Shown here in pieces: positions 17,224 through 25,344 of a stretch of DNA of 64,000 bases; the first letter of the stretch is position 1; each line of letters begins with the position of its first letter. The stretch covers positions 599,272 through 663,271 of the forward strand of contig NZ_KZ614144.1 in the NCBI RefSeq assembly GCF_002884445.1, given 5' to 3'. The notes under the pieces are model-generated. The model saw only the letters and a list, made by a program, of their open reading frames with translations, made no database searches and was not told the origin of the DNA. The translations under genes were made by a program, and so were the position numbers. This stretch comes from Paenibacillus castaneae (GTDB lineage: Bacteria > Bacillota > Bacilli > Paenibacillales > Paenibacillaceae).

Positions 17224-17988
17224 TTACAGATGAGATCCCCCACTTGCATCAATTAATTGACCAGTGACCCAACGGCTGTCCGACGAGGCCAGAAAGGCAG
17301 CAATATCTGCAACATCTTCAGGCTCCCCCCACCTCTTGAAGGTTGAAAGACCAGCGGCAGATTTCTGTCCATTGGGATTTTGCAACGTCCCGGCATTCAT
17401 CTCTGTATTAATGATGCCAGGCTGGATGGCGTTCACCGTAATATTACGGCTCCCAAGCTGTTGAGCCAAGACGTGCGTAAGCGTGTCGACTGCACCCTTC
17501 GACATGCTGTAGGCGAAAACACTGGGGGAGGCCACACGTGTTACAAACGAAGAGATATTGATAATATGGCCTCCATCTCTCAGACGCGGTAAAGCTTGTT
17601 GGGTAACAAAAAGCGGTGCTTTGACATTAATGTTCATGACCTCGTTGAAAGATTCTTCCGTCGTCTCTTCAAGAGTTACAATTTGTCCGATTCCAGCGTT
17701 ATTCACAAGAATGTCAAAACGATTATCGCCTGTACGTTCCCGAAGGGCTTCATCCAAAGTCGCATATAAATCATGAATGCCGTTAAGGGTACTTAAGTCA
17801 GCACCGATCGCGAATGCGGCACCTCCGTTGCGCTCTATCTGATGAACAACTTCCTCTGCTTCATTTTGTCTTTTTCCATAGTGAACTGCAACTACTGCGC
17901 CCTCCTGCGCCAGACGCAACGCAATGCCACGACCAATCCCCCGGCTTGCACCGGTTACTAAAGCGATTTTACCCTTCAACTTACTCAT
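17224..17988 (-). CDS. Short-chain dehydrogenase/reductase
   Basis: A 254-residue classical SDR with an NAD(P)-binding TGASRGIG loop at 12-19, NNAG, the catalytic Ser in NISSFV, YSMSK containing the Tyr-Lys pair, and a PG-x-hydrophobic-NTEM motif after the active site. It would catalyse a reversible oxidation or reduction of an alcohol or carbonyl; the substrate cannot be told. On the minus strand the ATG at 17988 follows AAGGAGATGAAGG, so the longer frame beginning at 18015 is not preferred. The gene stands alone, on the opposite strand to both neighbours. Confidence 0.9.
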   Translation of the reverse strand: MSKLKGKIALVTGASRGIGRGIALRLAQEGAVVAVHYGKRQNEAEEVVHQIERNGGAAFAIGADLSTLNGIHDLYATLDEALRERTGDNRFDILVNNAGIGQIVTLEETTEESFNEVMNINVKAPLFVTQQALPRLRDGGHIINISSFVTRVASPSVFAYSMSKGAVDTLTHVLAQQLGSRNITVNAIQPGIINTEMNAGTLQNPNGQKSAAGLSTFKRWGEPEDVADIAAFLASSDSRWVTGQLIDASGGSHL

Positions 17989-18672
17989 GCCTTCATCTCC
18001 TTGTTTGGAATTCATGGTTAATTATATTGCAAGGTGACGTTTGAAATATTGCTCTCTCATTCGGAATTCATGTTTATCGTCAATAGCCTACGGGAAGCTA
18101 AACTAACGGAACAAGATAGTTCAATTGTGATGGCTTGCAAACAACCATTCAACACCCTGTAAACAGTAGCATTGTAGCCCATTCACCCTTCTGGGTACTA
18201 CCTTGCTTCACTTGGCCTTTTGTTGGCGTTCCGTTCGGTTTGGTTCAGCCACAGATGGATGCCTCGCCTTGGCTCAAACCATACTGTTCCACCAGGCCCG
18301 TCCTCCACGGGCTTCTTTCTCCACAAGTCCTCTCAAGCGTAGCCAAGGGAGGTCGTTGCACATGGGCGCTGGCATATCCTCCGATGCATTCTCGCCGTGC
18401 TGATCAGAACCCCTACTTTTCGGCATCGGAACCTTCCAAGCATGGGGGTTCGTGAGGATAACGAATCTATTTCTATTCACATATCCGAAGCCGACCGCCT
18501 TTGAAGCGATCTACTGTGCTCATGAATCGTGTTAGCAAACGGCTCCTGAAATCAATCTCCGACTACGGCTTGTCATACTCCCCTACATATCTGACTTCAC
18601 CTGTGTCAAGCCAATCGTTCCAGCTACTTTTTACCCGCCTGAATAAAGAGTCCCTCAGTCATGAATAATACC
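17989..18672. other. Non-coding stretch between SDR and NlpC/P60 genes
   Basis: About 680 bases without a supportable gene. Both strands contain frames of 60-120 codons, but their composition is Pro/Trp/Cys/Arg-rich and they have no ribosome sites. I see no terminal repeats or transposase fragment. The first 35 bases from 18131 resemble 16793-16820. It may be a remnant of an inserted element or a structured RNA; I cannot decide. Confidence 0.4.
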
Positions 18673-18689
18673 TTAAAGGGGGGAAGGAT

Positions 18690-19280
18690 ATGGGAAAAAA
18701 CATATTGGTCACATTGATTTTCTGTATGCTTATCGCCGGGGGATTGGGCGCTTGTACAAACAAGGGAACCGGGTCGCAAGGAAAAGGCGGGGACAAGCCG
18801 TATGCGATACAGGAAGAGAGACGCTTGAGTATCAAACAACAACAAGGTACCGAACAGTGGAGAAGTATCGCCGACTCGATCATCGCCGAAGGGGTGAAAT
18901 ATATGGGAACCCCCTATGTATTCGGAGCAGAGCGGTTCAACGACAAAACGTTCGATTGCTCCTCTTACGTCCAGTTCCTCTACAACAAACATGGCATTGC
19001 GCTAGGATACAACTCGCGAGAGCAGGCCCTGCAAGGCATCGAAGTTCCGTTTATCAATTTGCGCAAGGGGGATCTGATGTTTTTTTCCGATGAAGATTTC
19101 CCGAACGAAACGGGATTGAACAAAGTTCGGCACGTCGGCATCTATATGGGTGACGGCAAAATTCTTCATACGTATGAACCCGGAATTGGGGTAGTCGTCA
19201 GCAATATTCATCATGACGAGAAAGAAGAGGAATATTGGTACCAAAATTATTTATTTGCCAAGAGGGTCATTCCGGATTAA
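18690..19280 (+). CDS. NlpC/P60 family cell-wall peptidase, lipoprotein
   Basis: A 196-residue lipoprotein. The signal peptide ends in a GLGAC lipobox (C22). The C-terminal domain (about 60-196) is an NlpC/P60 endopeptidase with catalytic C90 in FDCSSYV, H148 in VRHVGIYMG and a third polar residue H160 in ILHTYEPG. These enzymes cut gamma-D-Glu-diaminopimelate or related bonds in peptidoglycan stem peptides. A strong AAGGGGGGAAGG ribosome site precedes the ATG. There is no SH3b or LysM binding module, so membrane anchoring probably positions it. Confidence 0.9.
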   Translation: MGKNILVTLIFCMLIAGGLGACTNKGTGSQGKGGDKPYAIQEERRLSIKQQQGTEQWRSIADSIIAEGVKYMGTPYVFGAERFNDKTFDCSSYVQFLYNKHGIALGYNSREQALQGIEVPFINLRKGDLMFFSDEDFPNETGLNKVRHVGIYMGDGKILHTYEPGIGVVVSNIHHDEKEEEYWYQNYLFAKRVIPD

Positions 19281-19284
19281 CGAA

Positions 19285-19590
19285 AGAAAAAGTTCGGGCA
19301 TTGATTCCAGACCGATTGATTATTATAAAACAGTACTTGAAGGATACAGATCCGAGACCGGAATCGAAAATTCGATGCTAGATAAGCTGCCGTTGTTTAT
19401 CCAAGTAAACCTCATGGAAAATATTATAGATGCATTCGAGGTCATGCGGAACAAAGGCGAAGAGCCGGATTGCGATGAAGAGTTGTCAAATCGCATTAAA
19501 TGGTTGGAAAACGAAATCCCTTATATGGGATTTTTCCATGAAATATACTCATGCGAAGATCCCTTTGGGTATGATAAACGAAATATTTAG
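19285..19590 (+). pseudogene. C-terminal fragment resembling an aminoglycoside-phosphotransferase-like kinase
   Basis: An open frame, readable from 19213 inside the end of the NlpC/P60 gene, encodes a coherent acidic helical segment from about 19315 onward: IDYYKTVLEGY, LPLFIQVNLMENI, DAFEVM, LENEIPYMGFFHEIYS. This looks like the C-terminal helices of an APH/choline-kinase-like protein. The catalytic HxD and DFG-like motifs that should come before it are missing, and no ribosome site is seen. I read it as the truncated tail of a lost gene. It could instead be a small unrelated protein. A hairpin follows. Confidence 0.45.
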
Positions 19591-19596
19591 TCTTGG

Positions 19597-19627
19597 AAGG
19601 GCCATCCCGCAATAGGATGGCCCTTGC
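19597..19627 (+). terminator. Hairpin after the kinase-like fragment
   Basis: AAGGGCCATCC pairs perfectly with GGATGGCCCTT around a 6-base loop. The U-tract is poor (GCCGTT), but the position directly after the stop codon fits a terminator. Confidence 0.6.
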
Positions 19628-19730
19628 CGTTACAGACAGCGCGGAGAACCGTATCACAAATAGTGGTAAAGCGGAGATTTGAAGTTGTCATTGATGCTCA
19701 GTTAGTAAATTCTAACTGATCTCACGTAAA

Positions 19731-19763
19731 AGAAGAGCCCCATTTCTGGGGCTCTTCCCTTTC
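19731..19763 (-). terminator. Terminator between convergent genes
   Basis: GAAGAGCCCCA and TGGGGCTCTTC form an 11-base perfect stem. On the minus strand it is followed by TTTTAC, better than the CCCTTTC on the plus strand, so it mainly serves the leftward MFS gene. Confidence 0.7.
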
Positions 19764-19856
19764 AATACGTTGTGATTGGGCTTAGCGGTTAGCGATAGTG
19801 ATAACTTCATCTCAATGCGCGTACCAACAGTAAACTTAGTATTCACCCGAATTTAA

Positions 19857-21122
19857 TTATTTAAGGCGACGGGTCAATACCCAGAATAGAAGAGCCAAAG
19901 CACTGACAATTGCACCTAACAAGCACACTCCGTTCCAGCCTGAGTAAACATAAATACTGGTAGATGCGATTGACCCGATGGCGCTGCCAATGGAATAGAA
20001 AATCATGTAACCAGCAGTAAGCCTACTGCGTGCCTCAGGGCGCAAAGTAAGGATCATGCTTTGGTTGGTGACATGTACGGCCTGTACTGCCAGGTCAAGA
20101 AGGACAATACCGACGACTAATGCGAGAAGTGAATGTTGAGTGTAACTTATTGGCAACCATGATATAAGCAATAGAATCAATGCCGCGCCTGTGGTCCTCT
20201 GCCCTAAACCTCGATCGGCAAGACGACCTGCTCGCGCTGCTGCTAACGCTCCAGCAACTCCAGCGAGACCAAACGCTCCAATCGCAGTATGTGAAAGAGA
20301 AAACGGCGGAGCGCTGAGAGGCAGCACTAGGGAAGTCCAGAATATACTGAAAGCGGTAAAAATCATCAAGGCTAGTGCAGCACGGATTCGCAGGATTCGT
20401 TCTTGTGCGAACAATGTAAGCAGCGAACGAAGCAACTGTAGGTAGGATAATGATTCTCTTTTGTGCTCATAATGCGGCAGTACCCTAAACAATACACATG
20501 CCATGATTAGCGTTAATATCGCAGAGACAAGGTAGACAGAACGCCAACCGGCTAAATCCGTTAATACGCCAGCGAAAGTTCGCGCCAGTAGAATACCAAT
20601 TACGATTCCACTTGTCACAACACCCACGATACGCCCACGTTCGGCTGGGGCAGCCAAAGTTGCCGCGAATGCAACGAGCGTCTGTGTCACTACGGCAAGC
20701 AATCCAACCGCGGCTATGCCTATGAATAACACCATGCTGGTGGGGGCGATGCCAACCACAATCAAAGCCAACACGGATACTAGCATCTGTCCAGCGATCA
20801 GCCAACGTCGATTTAATAAGTCGCCGAGGGGCACTAGCAATAGCAGTCCAAGTGCGTAACAAACTTGAGTGATTGTAATAACAATGCCGACGGATGAATG
20901 AGTAATACCGAACTCGTTTGAAATAGCGTCCAGCAAGGGTTGCGCGTAATATATGTTGGCGACTGCCAGTCCGCAAGCGATCGCAAATAAGAGTGCAACA
21001 TTGCGAGACATTAAAGATGCGGGCGCTGAATCTGATGCTATAAGCGCCTCTTGAGCTGGTTCAACGTGTTTGCTTGTATAATCCGCGGTAATGACTTTCG
21101 GTTCTTTAACAAACTTCCCCAA
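19857..21122 (-). CDS. MFS transporter, drug/metabolite efflux type
   Basis: A 421-residue protein with twelve predicted transmembrane helices after a hydrophilic N-terminal extension of about 40 residues. The NIYYAQPLLD motif in helix 1 and GDLLNRR between helices 2 and 3 (MFS motif A) place it in the major facilitator superfamily, in a group of putative proton-driven exporters. The start is TTG at 21122, eight bases after AAGGAGG. It is divergent from a TetR gene; both promoters overlap or neighbour matching inverted repeats, so TetR control is very likely. The exported compound is unknown. Confidence 0.88.
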   Translation of the reverse strand: MGKFVKEPKVITADYTSKHVEPAQEALIASDSAPASLMSRNVALLFAIACGLAVANIYYAQPLLDAISNEFGITHSSVGIVITITQVCYALGLLLLVPLGDLLNRRWLIAGQMLVSVLALIVVGIAPTSMVLFIGIAAVGLLAVVTQTLVAFAATLAAPAERGRIVGVVTSGIVIGILLARTFAGVLTDLAGWRSVYLVSAILTLIMACVLFRVLPHYEHKRESLSYLQLLRSLLTLFAQERILRIRAALALMIFTAFSIFWTSLVLPLSAPPFSLSHTAIGAFGLAGVAGALAAARAGRLADRGLGQRTTGAALILLLISWLPISYTQHSLLALVVGIVLLDLAVQAVHVTNQSMILTLRPEARSRLTAGYMIFYSIGSAIGSIASTSIYVYSGWNGVCLLGAIVSALALLFWVLTRRLK

Positions 21123-21168
21123 AGATAACGCCTCCTTAAATTTATGTTTATCAGATTTATAAAATAAA

Positions 21169-21182
21169 ATACTGATCGGTAT
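21169..21182. promoter_or_regulatory. Probable TetR operator, MFS side
   Basis: ATACTGATCGGTAT is an almost perfect palindrome (one mismatch). It lies just downstream of the predicted MFS transcription start and shares 11 of 14 bases with the site at 21355-21368. Confidence 0.6.
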
Positions 21183-21199
21183 GAAATGTTGCCTGATAA

Positions 21200-21228
21200 A
21201 TATAACTCTAAAAAAAGATAACTGTCAA
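21200..21228 (-). promoter_or_regulatory. SigA-type promoter of the MFS gene
   Basis: On the minus strand TTGACA (21228-21223) and TTATAT (21205-21200) are separated by exactly 17 bases. Transcription would start near 21193, just before the operator-like palindrome. Confidence 0.7.
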
Positions 21229-21319
21229 GAGATTACTGTAGAGGACAGCTGAAATCGAGCGAGAACACTTTTTATTCTGCTATCATGTGAGATCTAAGAG
21301 CTGTAAAAGCTTAATCTTA

Positions 21320-21348
21320 TTGACAGGATAATCTTCAATTAATATAAT
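21320..21348 (+). promoter_or_regulatory. Consensus SigA promoter of the tetR-like gene
   Basis: TTGACA and TATAAT, both perfect, are separated by 17 bases. The start point would fall at about 21355, inside the palindrome-like site, which fits tight autorepression of an intrinsically strong promoter. Confidence 0.82.
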
Positions 21349-21354
21349 TATAAT

Positions 21355-21368
21355 ATACCGTTCGATAT
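21355..21368. promoter_or_regulatory. Probable TetR operator, tetR side
   Basis: ATACCGTTCGATAT covers the predicted transcription start of the regulator gene. It matches the site at 21169-21182 at 11 of 14 positions (common pattern ATACnGnTCGnTAT). Confidence 0.58.
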
Positions 21369-21386
21369 GAAAAGAGGGGGTTGCTT

Positions 21387-21968
21387 ATGGCTCGACGACG
21401 CGAATTTGATGAGGAAAAGGCATTGGATGCAGCTATGCAACTATTTTGGGAAAAAGGGTTCGAAGCTACCTCTTTAAGCGACTTGACATCAAGAATGGGC
21501 ATTCAGCGTCCAAGCATATACTCCACCTTTGGAGACAAAAAAGGATTATTTGAAGCTGCTTTGCGAAAATATACGAGTTCCCATGCTGCCTATGTTCGCA
21601 CCACTCTTCAAAACAATTCTTCTGTTAAAGAGGCATTCCGTGCCTTTTTTGAAAATATGGTGGCAAAAGAATATGAAAAAAGTCCGAACTGGGGGTGCTT
21701 TTGCATCAATTCGATGGTGGAACTTGCGCCTCATGATGAGAAATTTGAAATCCTAACAAGAGAACATCAGATGTATCTCTCGGTAATATTCCAAGAAACG
21801 ATTGAACGAGGTTTGCGCTCAGGTGAGCTTGATAGCGGTATTAACGCGAAGGGTTTAGCGCAGACACTAGTCATATCGGTAATAGGACTTACTGTGTTCA
21901 TGAAATCTCGTCCTGAGCGAGTATTTGTTGATAATTCTGTAAAAGAAATACTTACATTGTTAAGATAG
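21387..21968 (+). CDS. TetR family transcriptional repressor
   Basis: A 193-residue regulator. The N-terminal helix-turn-helix (about 8-55: FDEEKALDAAMQLFWEKG, then SLSDLTSRMGI, then SIYSTFGDKKGLF) is typical TetR. The C-terminal helical ligand domain contains GCFCINSMVEL. It should bind its operators as a dimer and release them on binding an inducer. A TTG lies six bases upstream in frame, but the ATG at 21387 has the better spacing to AAAGAGGGGG. Divergent arrangement with the MFS gene and two matching operator-like sites suggest it represses both genes. Confidence 0.9.
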   Translation: MARRREFDEEKALDAAMQLFWEKGFEATSLSDLTSRMGIQRPSIYSTFGDKKGLFEAALRKYTSSHAAYVRTTLQNNSSVKEAFRAFFENMVAKEYEKSPNWGCFCINSMVELAPHDEKFEILTREHQMYLSVIFQETIERGLRSGELDSGINAKGLAQTLVISVIGLTVFMKSRPERVFVDNSVKEILTLLR

Positions 21969-22142
21969 AATCGAAAAATATGGGAGTGCCATTATGGTAC
22001 CGTGAAGGGATCCGTGTTCAATTGGATCGCAATGTAGGTGTTTCTTAGACATGTTCGCTAACGTGGCAATCATTTGCTCTGTTAAAAATCGTCACATCAT
22101 TAAACGTGAAATGCGATTTCAAATAAAGAGAAGCTACATCAA

Positions 22143-22176
22143 CAAAGCCACTCCATTGTTTGGAGTGGCTTTGTGT
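22143..22176 (+). terminator. Terminator after the tetR-like gene
   Basis: ACAAAGCCACTCCA pairs with TGGAGTGGCTTTGT around TTGTT. The rest of 21969-22283 holds no gene; a second hairpin (AGGTGGTCTT/AGACCACCT, 22244-22268) lacks a U-tail and may mark the end of the convergent WYL gene. Confidence 0.6.
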
Positions 22177-22283
22177 CTATAAAGAAATGTGAGTCTTAGG
22201 GTCAAATCGAACTTTATCCTTCGATACAATACGGTGAACCGTCCAGGTGGTCTTCCTAAAGACCACCTGCTTCCTCTCTGAAC

Positions 22284-23246
22284 TTATTCCATATCCAATC
22301 CACCATACTGTTTCGCTATATCCAGAGCCATTTGCTTCACTTTTGCGGCCATATCGGCAGGCTCAAGCAGGGTTACATCGGTCATATAATGAAATACAGT
22401 ACGAATCAGCCAACGTTCATTCGAATAGGTCGTTCGCACAAGAATCTGACCGTCCGGCAATCGTTCAATATCTTTTTCATCGAAACGGTCCATGACAGAT
22501 ACGGCAGCCGACGCTTTGAACTGAAGGACAACTGCAAACCTCTCATTTGCCTCATGGATCTCAGGTGTCTTCCATCTGTCGTTCAACTGCGCAAGCGATT
22601 CCGCACGACGTATGAAGGTTTCGGCATGCAAGATCAATTCCCGAATCCGCGTCAGCTTAAATATGCGATAATCGTCGCGCAAGCGACAGTAGCCGTGCAA
22701 ATACCACGCATAATTCTTGAGCACAAGCGCCATCGGTTCGACTTCGCGCTCCTGTTCGCCGCCCGTTCTGCTCGTGTATTTGAAGCGGATGAGCTTTCGC
22801 TCATTTAAGACCTGGCGAAGCGAATCGTAACGTTCTTGATCCTCCTCGCTATTTTTCCAAGGGGTAAAGTCGATATGAATACGGTCTCCTTCTCCGGCCC
22901 GGCCTTGCTCGGCTTGCGCCACCATCGCGCCAACCTTGCTGAGGAGGAGATCCATATTCGATCGATCGTAAGCTTTTGTAGACTCTAGACCGCGAAGCGC
23001 AGTGGAGAGGGCGGTCAGTTCGTCGAAGGAGAGCAGTTGCCGATCCAGCCGGAAGCTGTCCATAATCTCATAACCGCCCTCCATGCCGGTATAGGAGACG
23101 ATGGGAATGCCAGCCTGACCAAGCGAATCGAGATCGCGATAAATGGTGCGCAGAGATACCTCCAACTGATCCGCCAATTCCTGCGCTTGCACCCGCTTTC
23201 GATTGAGCAGCAAAATCGTTATGGTCATTAACCGTTCAAGCTTCAT
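22284..23246 (-). CDS. WYL-domain helix-turn-helix transcriptional regulator (YafY-like)
   Basis: A 320-residue regulator with an N-terminal DeoR-like helix-turn-helix (ELADQLEVSLRTIYRDLDSL, about 20-45), the downstream GGYEI segment, a WYL domain (about 140-215, RFKYTSRTGGEQERE then YAWYLHGYCRLRDDYRIFKLTRI) and a C-terminal WCX-like region. Such proteins sense small ligands or nucleic acids through the WYL domain. The ATG at 23246 has AGGAGA at proper spacing; the ATG two codons earlier is too close to it. It lies 46 bases after the DHA2 transporter gene in the same direction and probably forms an operon with it. Confidence 0.9.
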   Translation of the reverse strand: MKLERLMTITILLLNRKRVQAQELADQLEVSLRTIYRDLDSLGQAGIPIVSYTGMEGGYEIMDSFRLDRQLLSFDELTALSTALRGLESTKAYDRSNMDLLLSKVGAMVAQAEQGRAGEGDRIHIDFTPWKNSEEDQERYDSLRQVLNERKLIRFKYTSRTGGEQEREVEPMALVLKNYAWYLHGYCRLRDDYRIFKLTRIRELILHAETFIRRAESLAQLNDRWKTPEIHEANERFAVVLQFKASAAVSVMDRFDEKDIERLPDGQILVRTTYSNERWLIRTVFHYMTDVTLLEPADMAAKVKQMALDIAKQYGGLDME

Positions 23247-23292
23247 GGTCATCTCTCCTAAGTCGGCATGATGCAGCCTGCCGATATATGAA

Positions 23293-24813
23293 TTAGTGTG
23301 CGGTTGCGTATTCATCGCTTTCGGCAGCCGGGTCCATCGTATCCCTTGTCATCAGGAATGCCGCAATCAGCGCCAAACCGGCGGGAATAAGGCTCCAGGC
23401 AAAGGTTGCTCCGATGGAGCCGGATAGTCCGGCGGTAATGGCATCCAGAAGCTGAGGATCGACAGATTGGCGCAACGCCGGGTTCAGCAGCGAATGGGGA
23501 TCACTTAAATTTAAGTCGGCCGGAACCGGTATGTCGCCTTTGCCAAGCGATTCGGTAAGCTTGGAGAGCAGGCCATGGCTTTGGACAATTCCGAAAATGG
23601 TAATGCCAAGCGCCATGCCGAGCGAACGATTGAAATTCAAAGTTGCGCTTGCCGCCCCGCGCTGCGCCGCCGGGAACGAATGAAGCACCGCAGTGCTTAA
23701 TACCGAGAAGGAAGCGCCAATCCCCAGACCGATCAGAATCATAATCCCTGTAATCGAAAGTCGAGAAGATTCTACCGTAATTTGCGAGAGAAGAGCAAGT
23801 CCCATCAGAAGCATGACCAGCGTCCCGATCATAATGGTCCGGTATTGCAGCTTCGTCATCAGAATACCGCCAAGCGTCGCGGTAACAACCGAACCAACCA
23901 TCATCGGCAATAAGGTCAGCCCCGAATTGGAGGCGGAACCGCCAAGCACGCCCTGCACGTAAATCGGTATGAAAATCGCTGCCGTCATATACGCTGCGCC
24001 GCTGAGCATGGCGACCAAATTGCTTGTAGTGTAGAGTCTGCTGCGGAACAAGCTGAACGAGATGATTGGCTCCGCCGCTTTTTTCTCAACGAGGACAAGC
24101 AAGAAAGCGAGAACCGCGAAGCCGGCGAACAACCCAATAATTTGCGGGGAATCCCAGGCATACGTTTTGCCGCCCAACTCAAGTCCAAATATAAGGCAGA
24201 CGACAGCTCCTACGAGCAGAACCGAACCCGCCCAATCAATTTTTTGCCGTGAGTGCGTCGCCGACTCCTTGTAGAACACGGCAATCAACAGCAAGGCAAT
24301 GAATCCCAGCGGCAAATTAATGTAGAAGATCCACGACCAGTTGAGATGATCGGTGATGTAACCGCCGAGCAGCGGACCAACCACACTCGACAGGCCAAAC
24401 ACGGCTCCGAATGCACCCATCATTTTTCCGCGATCCTTGGGGGGCATTACATCGAACAATATCGTGAACGTAATGGACACCATCGCCCCTGCTCCGACCC
24501 CTTGCACAGCCCGATAGAGGCTTAGCTCAACGATGGATTGCGCCATGCTGCATAACGCCGAACCAATCATAAACACGATAATCCCGAAAATGAAAAAACG
24601 TTTGCGTCCATACATATCGGACAGCTTGCCGAAGATCGGCATGCAGGCCATTTCCGCGACCATATACGCTGTGGTGACCCACACAAACTTGTCGAGTCCT
24701 CCCATCTCTCCGACGATCGTGCCGATTGCCGTTGATACAATCGTGTTATCCATAGACGCCATCAGAAGTGCAAGCAGCAGTCCTCCAACGATTGCTGTTA
24801 ATTTGTTTTTCAT
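23293..24813 (-). CDS. DHA2 family MFS drug transporter (EmrB/QacA type)
   Basis: A 506-residue protein with about fourteen transmembrane helices. Motifs: MDNTIVSTAIGTI in helix 1 (DHA2 motif D1), GKLSDMYGRKR between helices 2 and 3 (motif A), and GAGAMVSITFTI with GPLLGGY (motif C) in helix 5. These are H+-driven multidrug exporters. The start ATG at 24813 follows GGGAG; the frame is open 77 codons further upstream but that part is not membrane-protein-like. It is the first gene of a two-gene unit with the WYL regulator. Confidence 0.92.
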   Translation of the reverse strand: MKNKLTAIVGGLLLALLMASMDNTIVSTAIGTIVGEMGGLDKFVWVTTAYMVAEMACMPIFGKLSDMYGRKRFFIFGIIVFMIGSALCSMAQSIVELSLYRAVQGVGAGAMVSITFTILFDVMPPKDRGKMMGAFGAVFGLSSVVGPLLGGYITDHLNWSWIFYINLPLGFIALLLIAVFYKESATHSRQKIDWAGSVLLVGAVVCLIFGLELGGKTYAWDSPQIIGLFAGFAVLAFLLVLVEKKAAEPIISFSLFRSRLYTTSNLVAMLSGAAYMTAAIFIPIYVQGVLGGSASNSGLTLLPMMVGSVVTATLGGILMTKLQYRTIMIGTLVMLLMGLALLSQITVESSRLSITGIMILIGLGIGASFSVLSTAVLHSFPAAQRGAASATLNFNRSLGMALGITIFGIVQSHGLLSKLTESLGKGDIPVPADLNLSDPHSLLNPALRQSVDPQLLDAITAGLSGSIGATFAWSLIPAGLALIAAFLMTRDTMDPAAESDEYATAH

Positions 24814-25344
24814 ATACTCCCATTCCCTTCTTATACCTGAGTTGATTGGTGAACAATCATCTGAACCCATCATAAACAATCCTTGTTGACATCTGTCTGT
24901 CAGGGAAGAAAGGTTTGTTTGGTATTTTTTTAATAAGGATGCGGAAGTCCGGACAAAATAGATCACTATAATGGATCTAAAAGCAAGTTGCAATTTTACG
25001 TTGTAACGTAGGTGCCCAAGCATAGGTGCAATCCTTAACGGCACCTCAGAAAGATGCCGTTATTCGCTTTATAGATGATAAGATGAACCGTACCATGAAT
25101 AGGGCGAAATTATTGGTAAAGACTCCTTGCTGGGAGTGGAATGAACAGTCATGCGACTTTCAGAAATATGAAGAGCAACTGGTGAGACGGCTAATAGAAA
25201 AAATAACTGATAGAAGATAAGTTTAAGTTTACCATTGAGTTTAAATCAGGATTACTTTTTGAAATAGATATGTAATGTTGATTTATCCACTGGATAAGGG
25301 GTTATTACTCTTAATTGATGGTTTTTTTTCGTATGATACACAAA
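24814..25344. other. Region between the DHA2 transporter and the decayed trpB copy
   Basis: Mostly non-coding. One possible small gene runs from a GTG at 25026 to 25220 (64 residues, charged helical, ending EEQLVRRLIEKITDRR). It has no clear ribosome site and I do not recognise it. A TTGACATCTGTCTGTCA segment at 24885-24901 contains a short inverted repeat that could be an operator of the leftward transporter. Confidence 0.35.

Noticed and set aside
18135-18455. 106-codon frame before the NlpC/P60 gene
   Set aside because: Pro/Trp/Cys-rich, no ribosome site, and competing frames on both strands are equally long.
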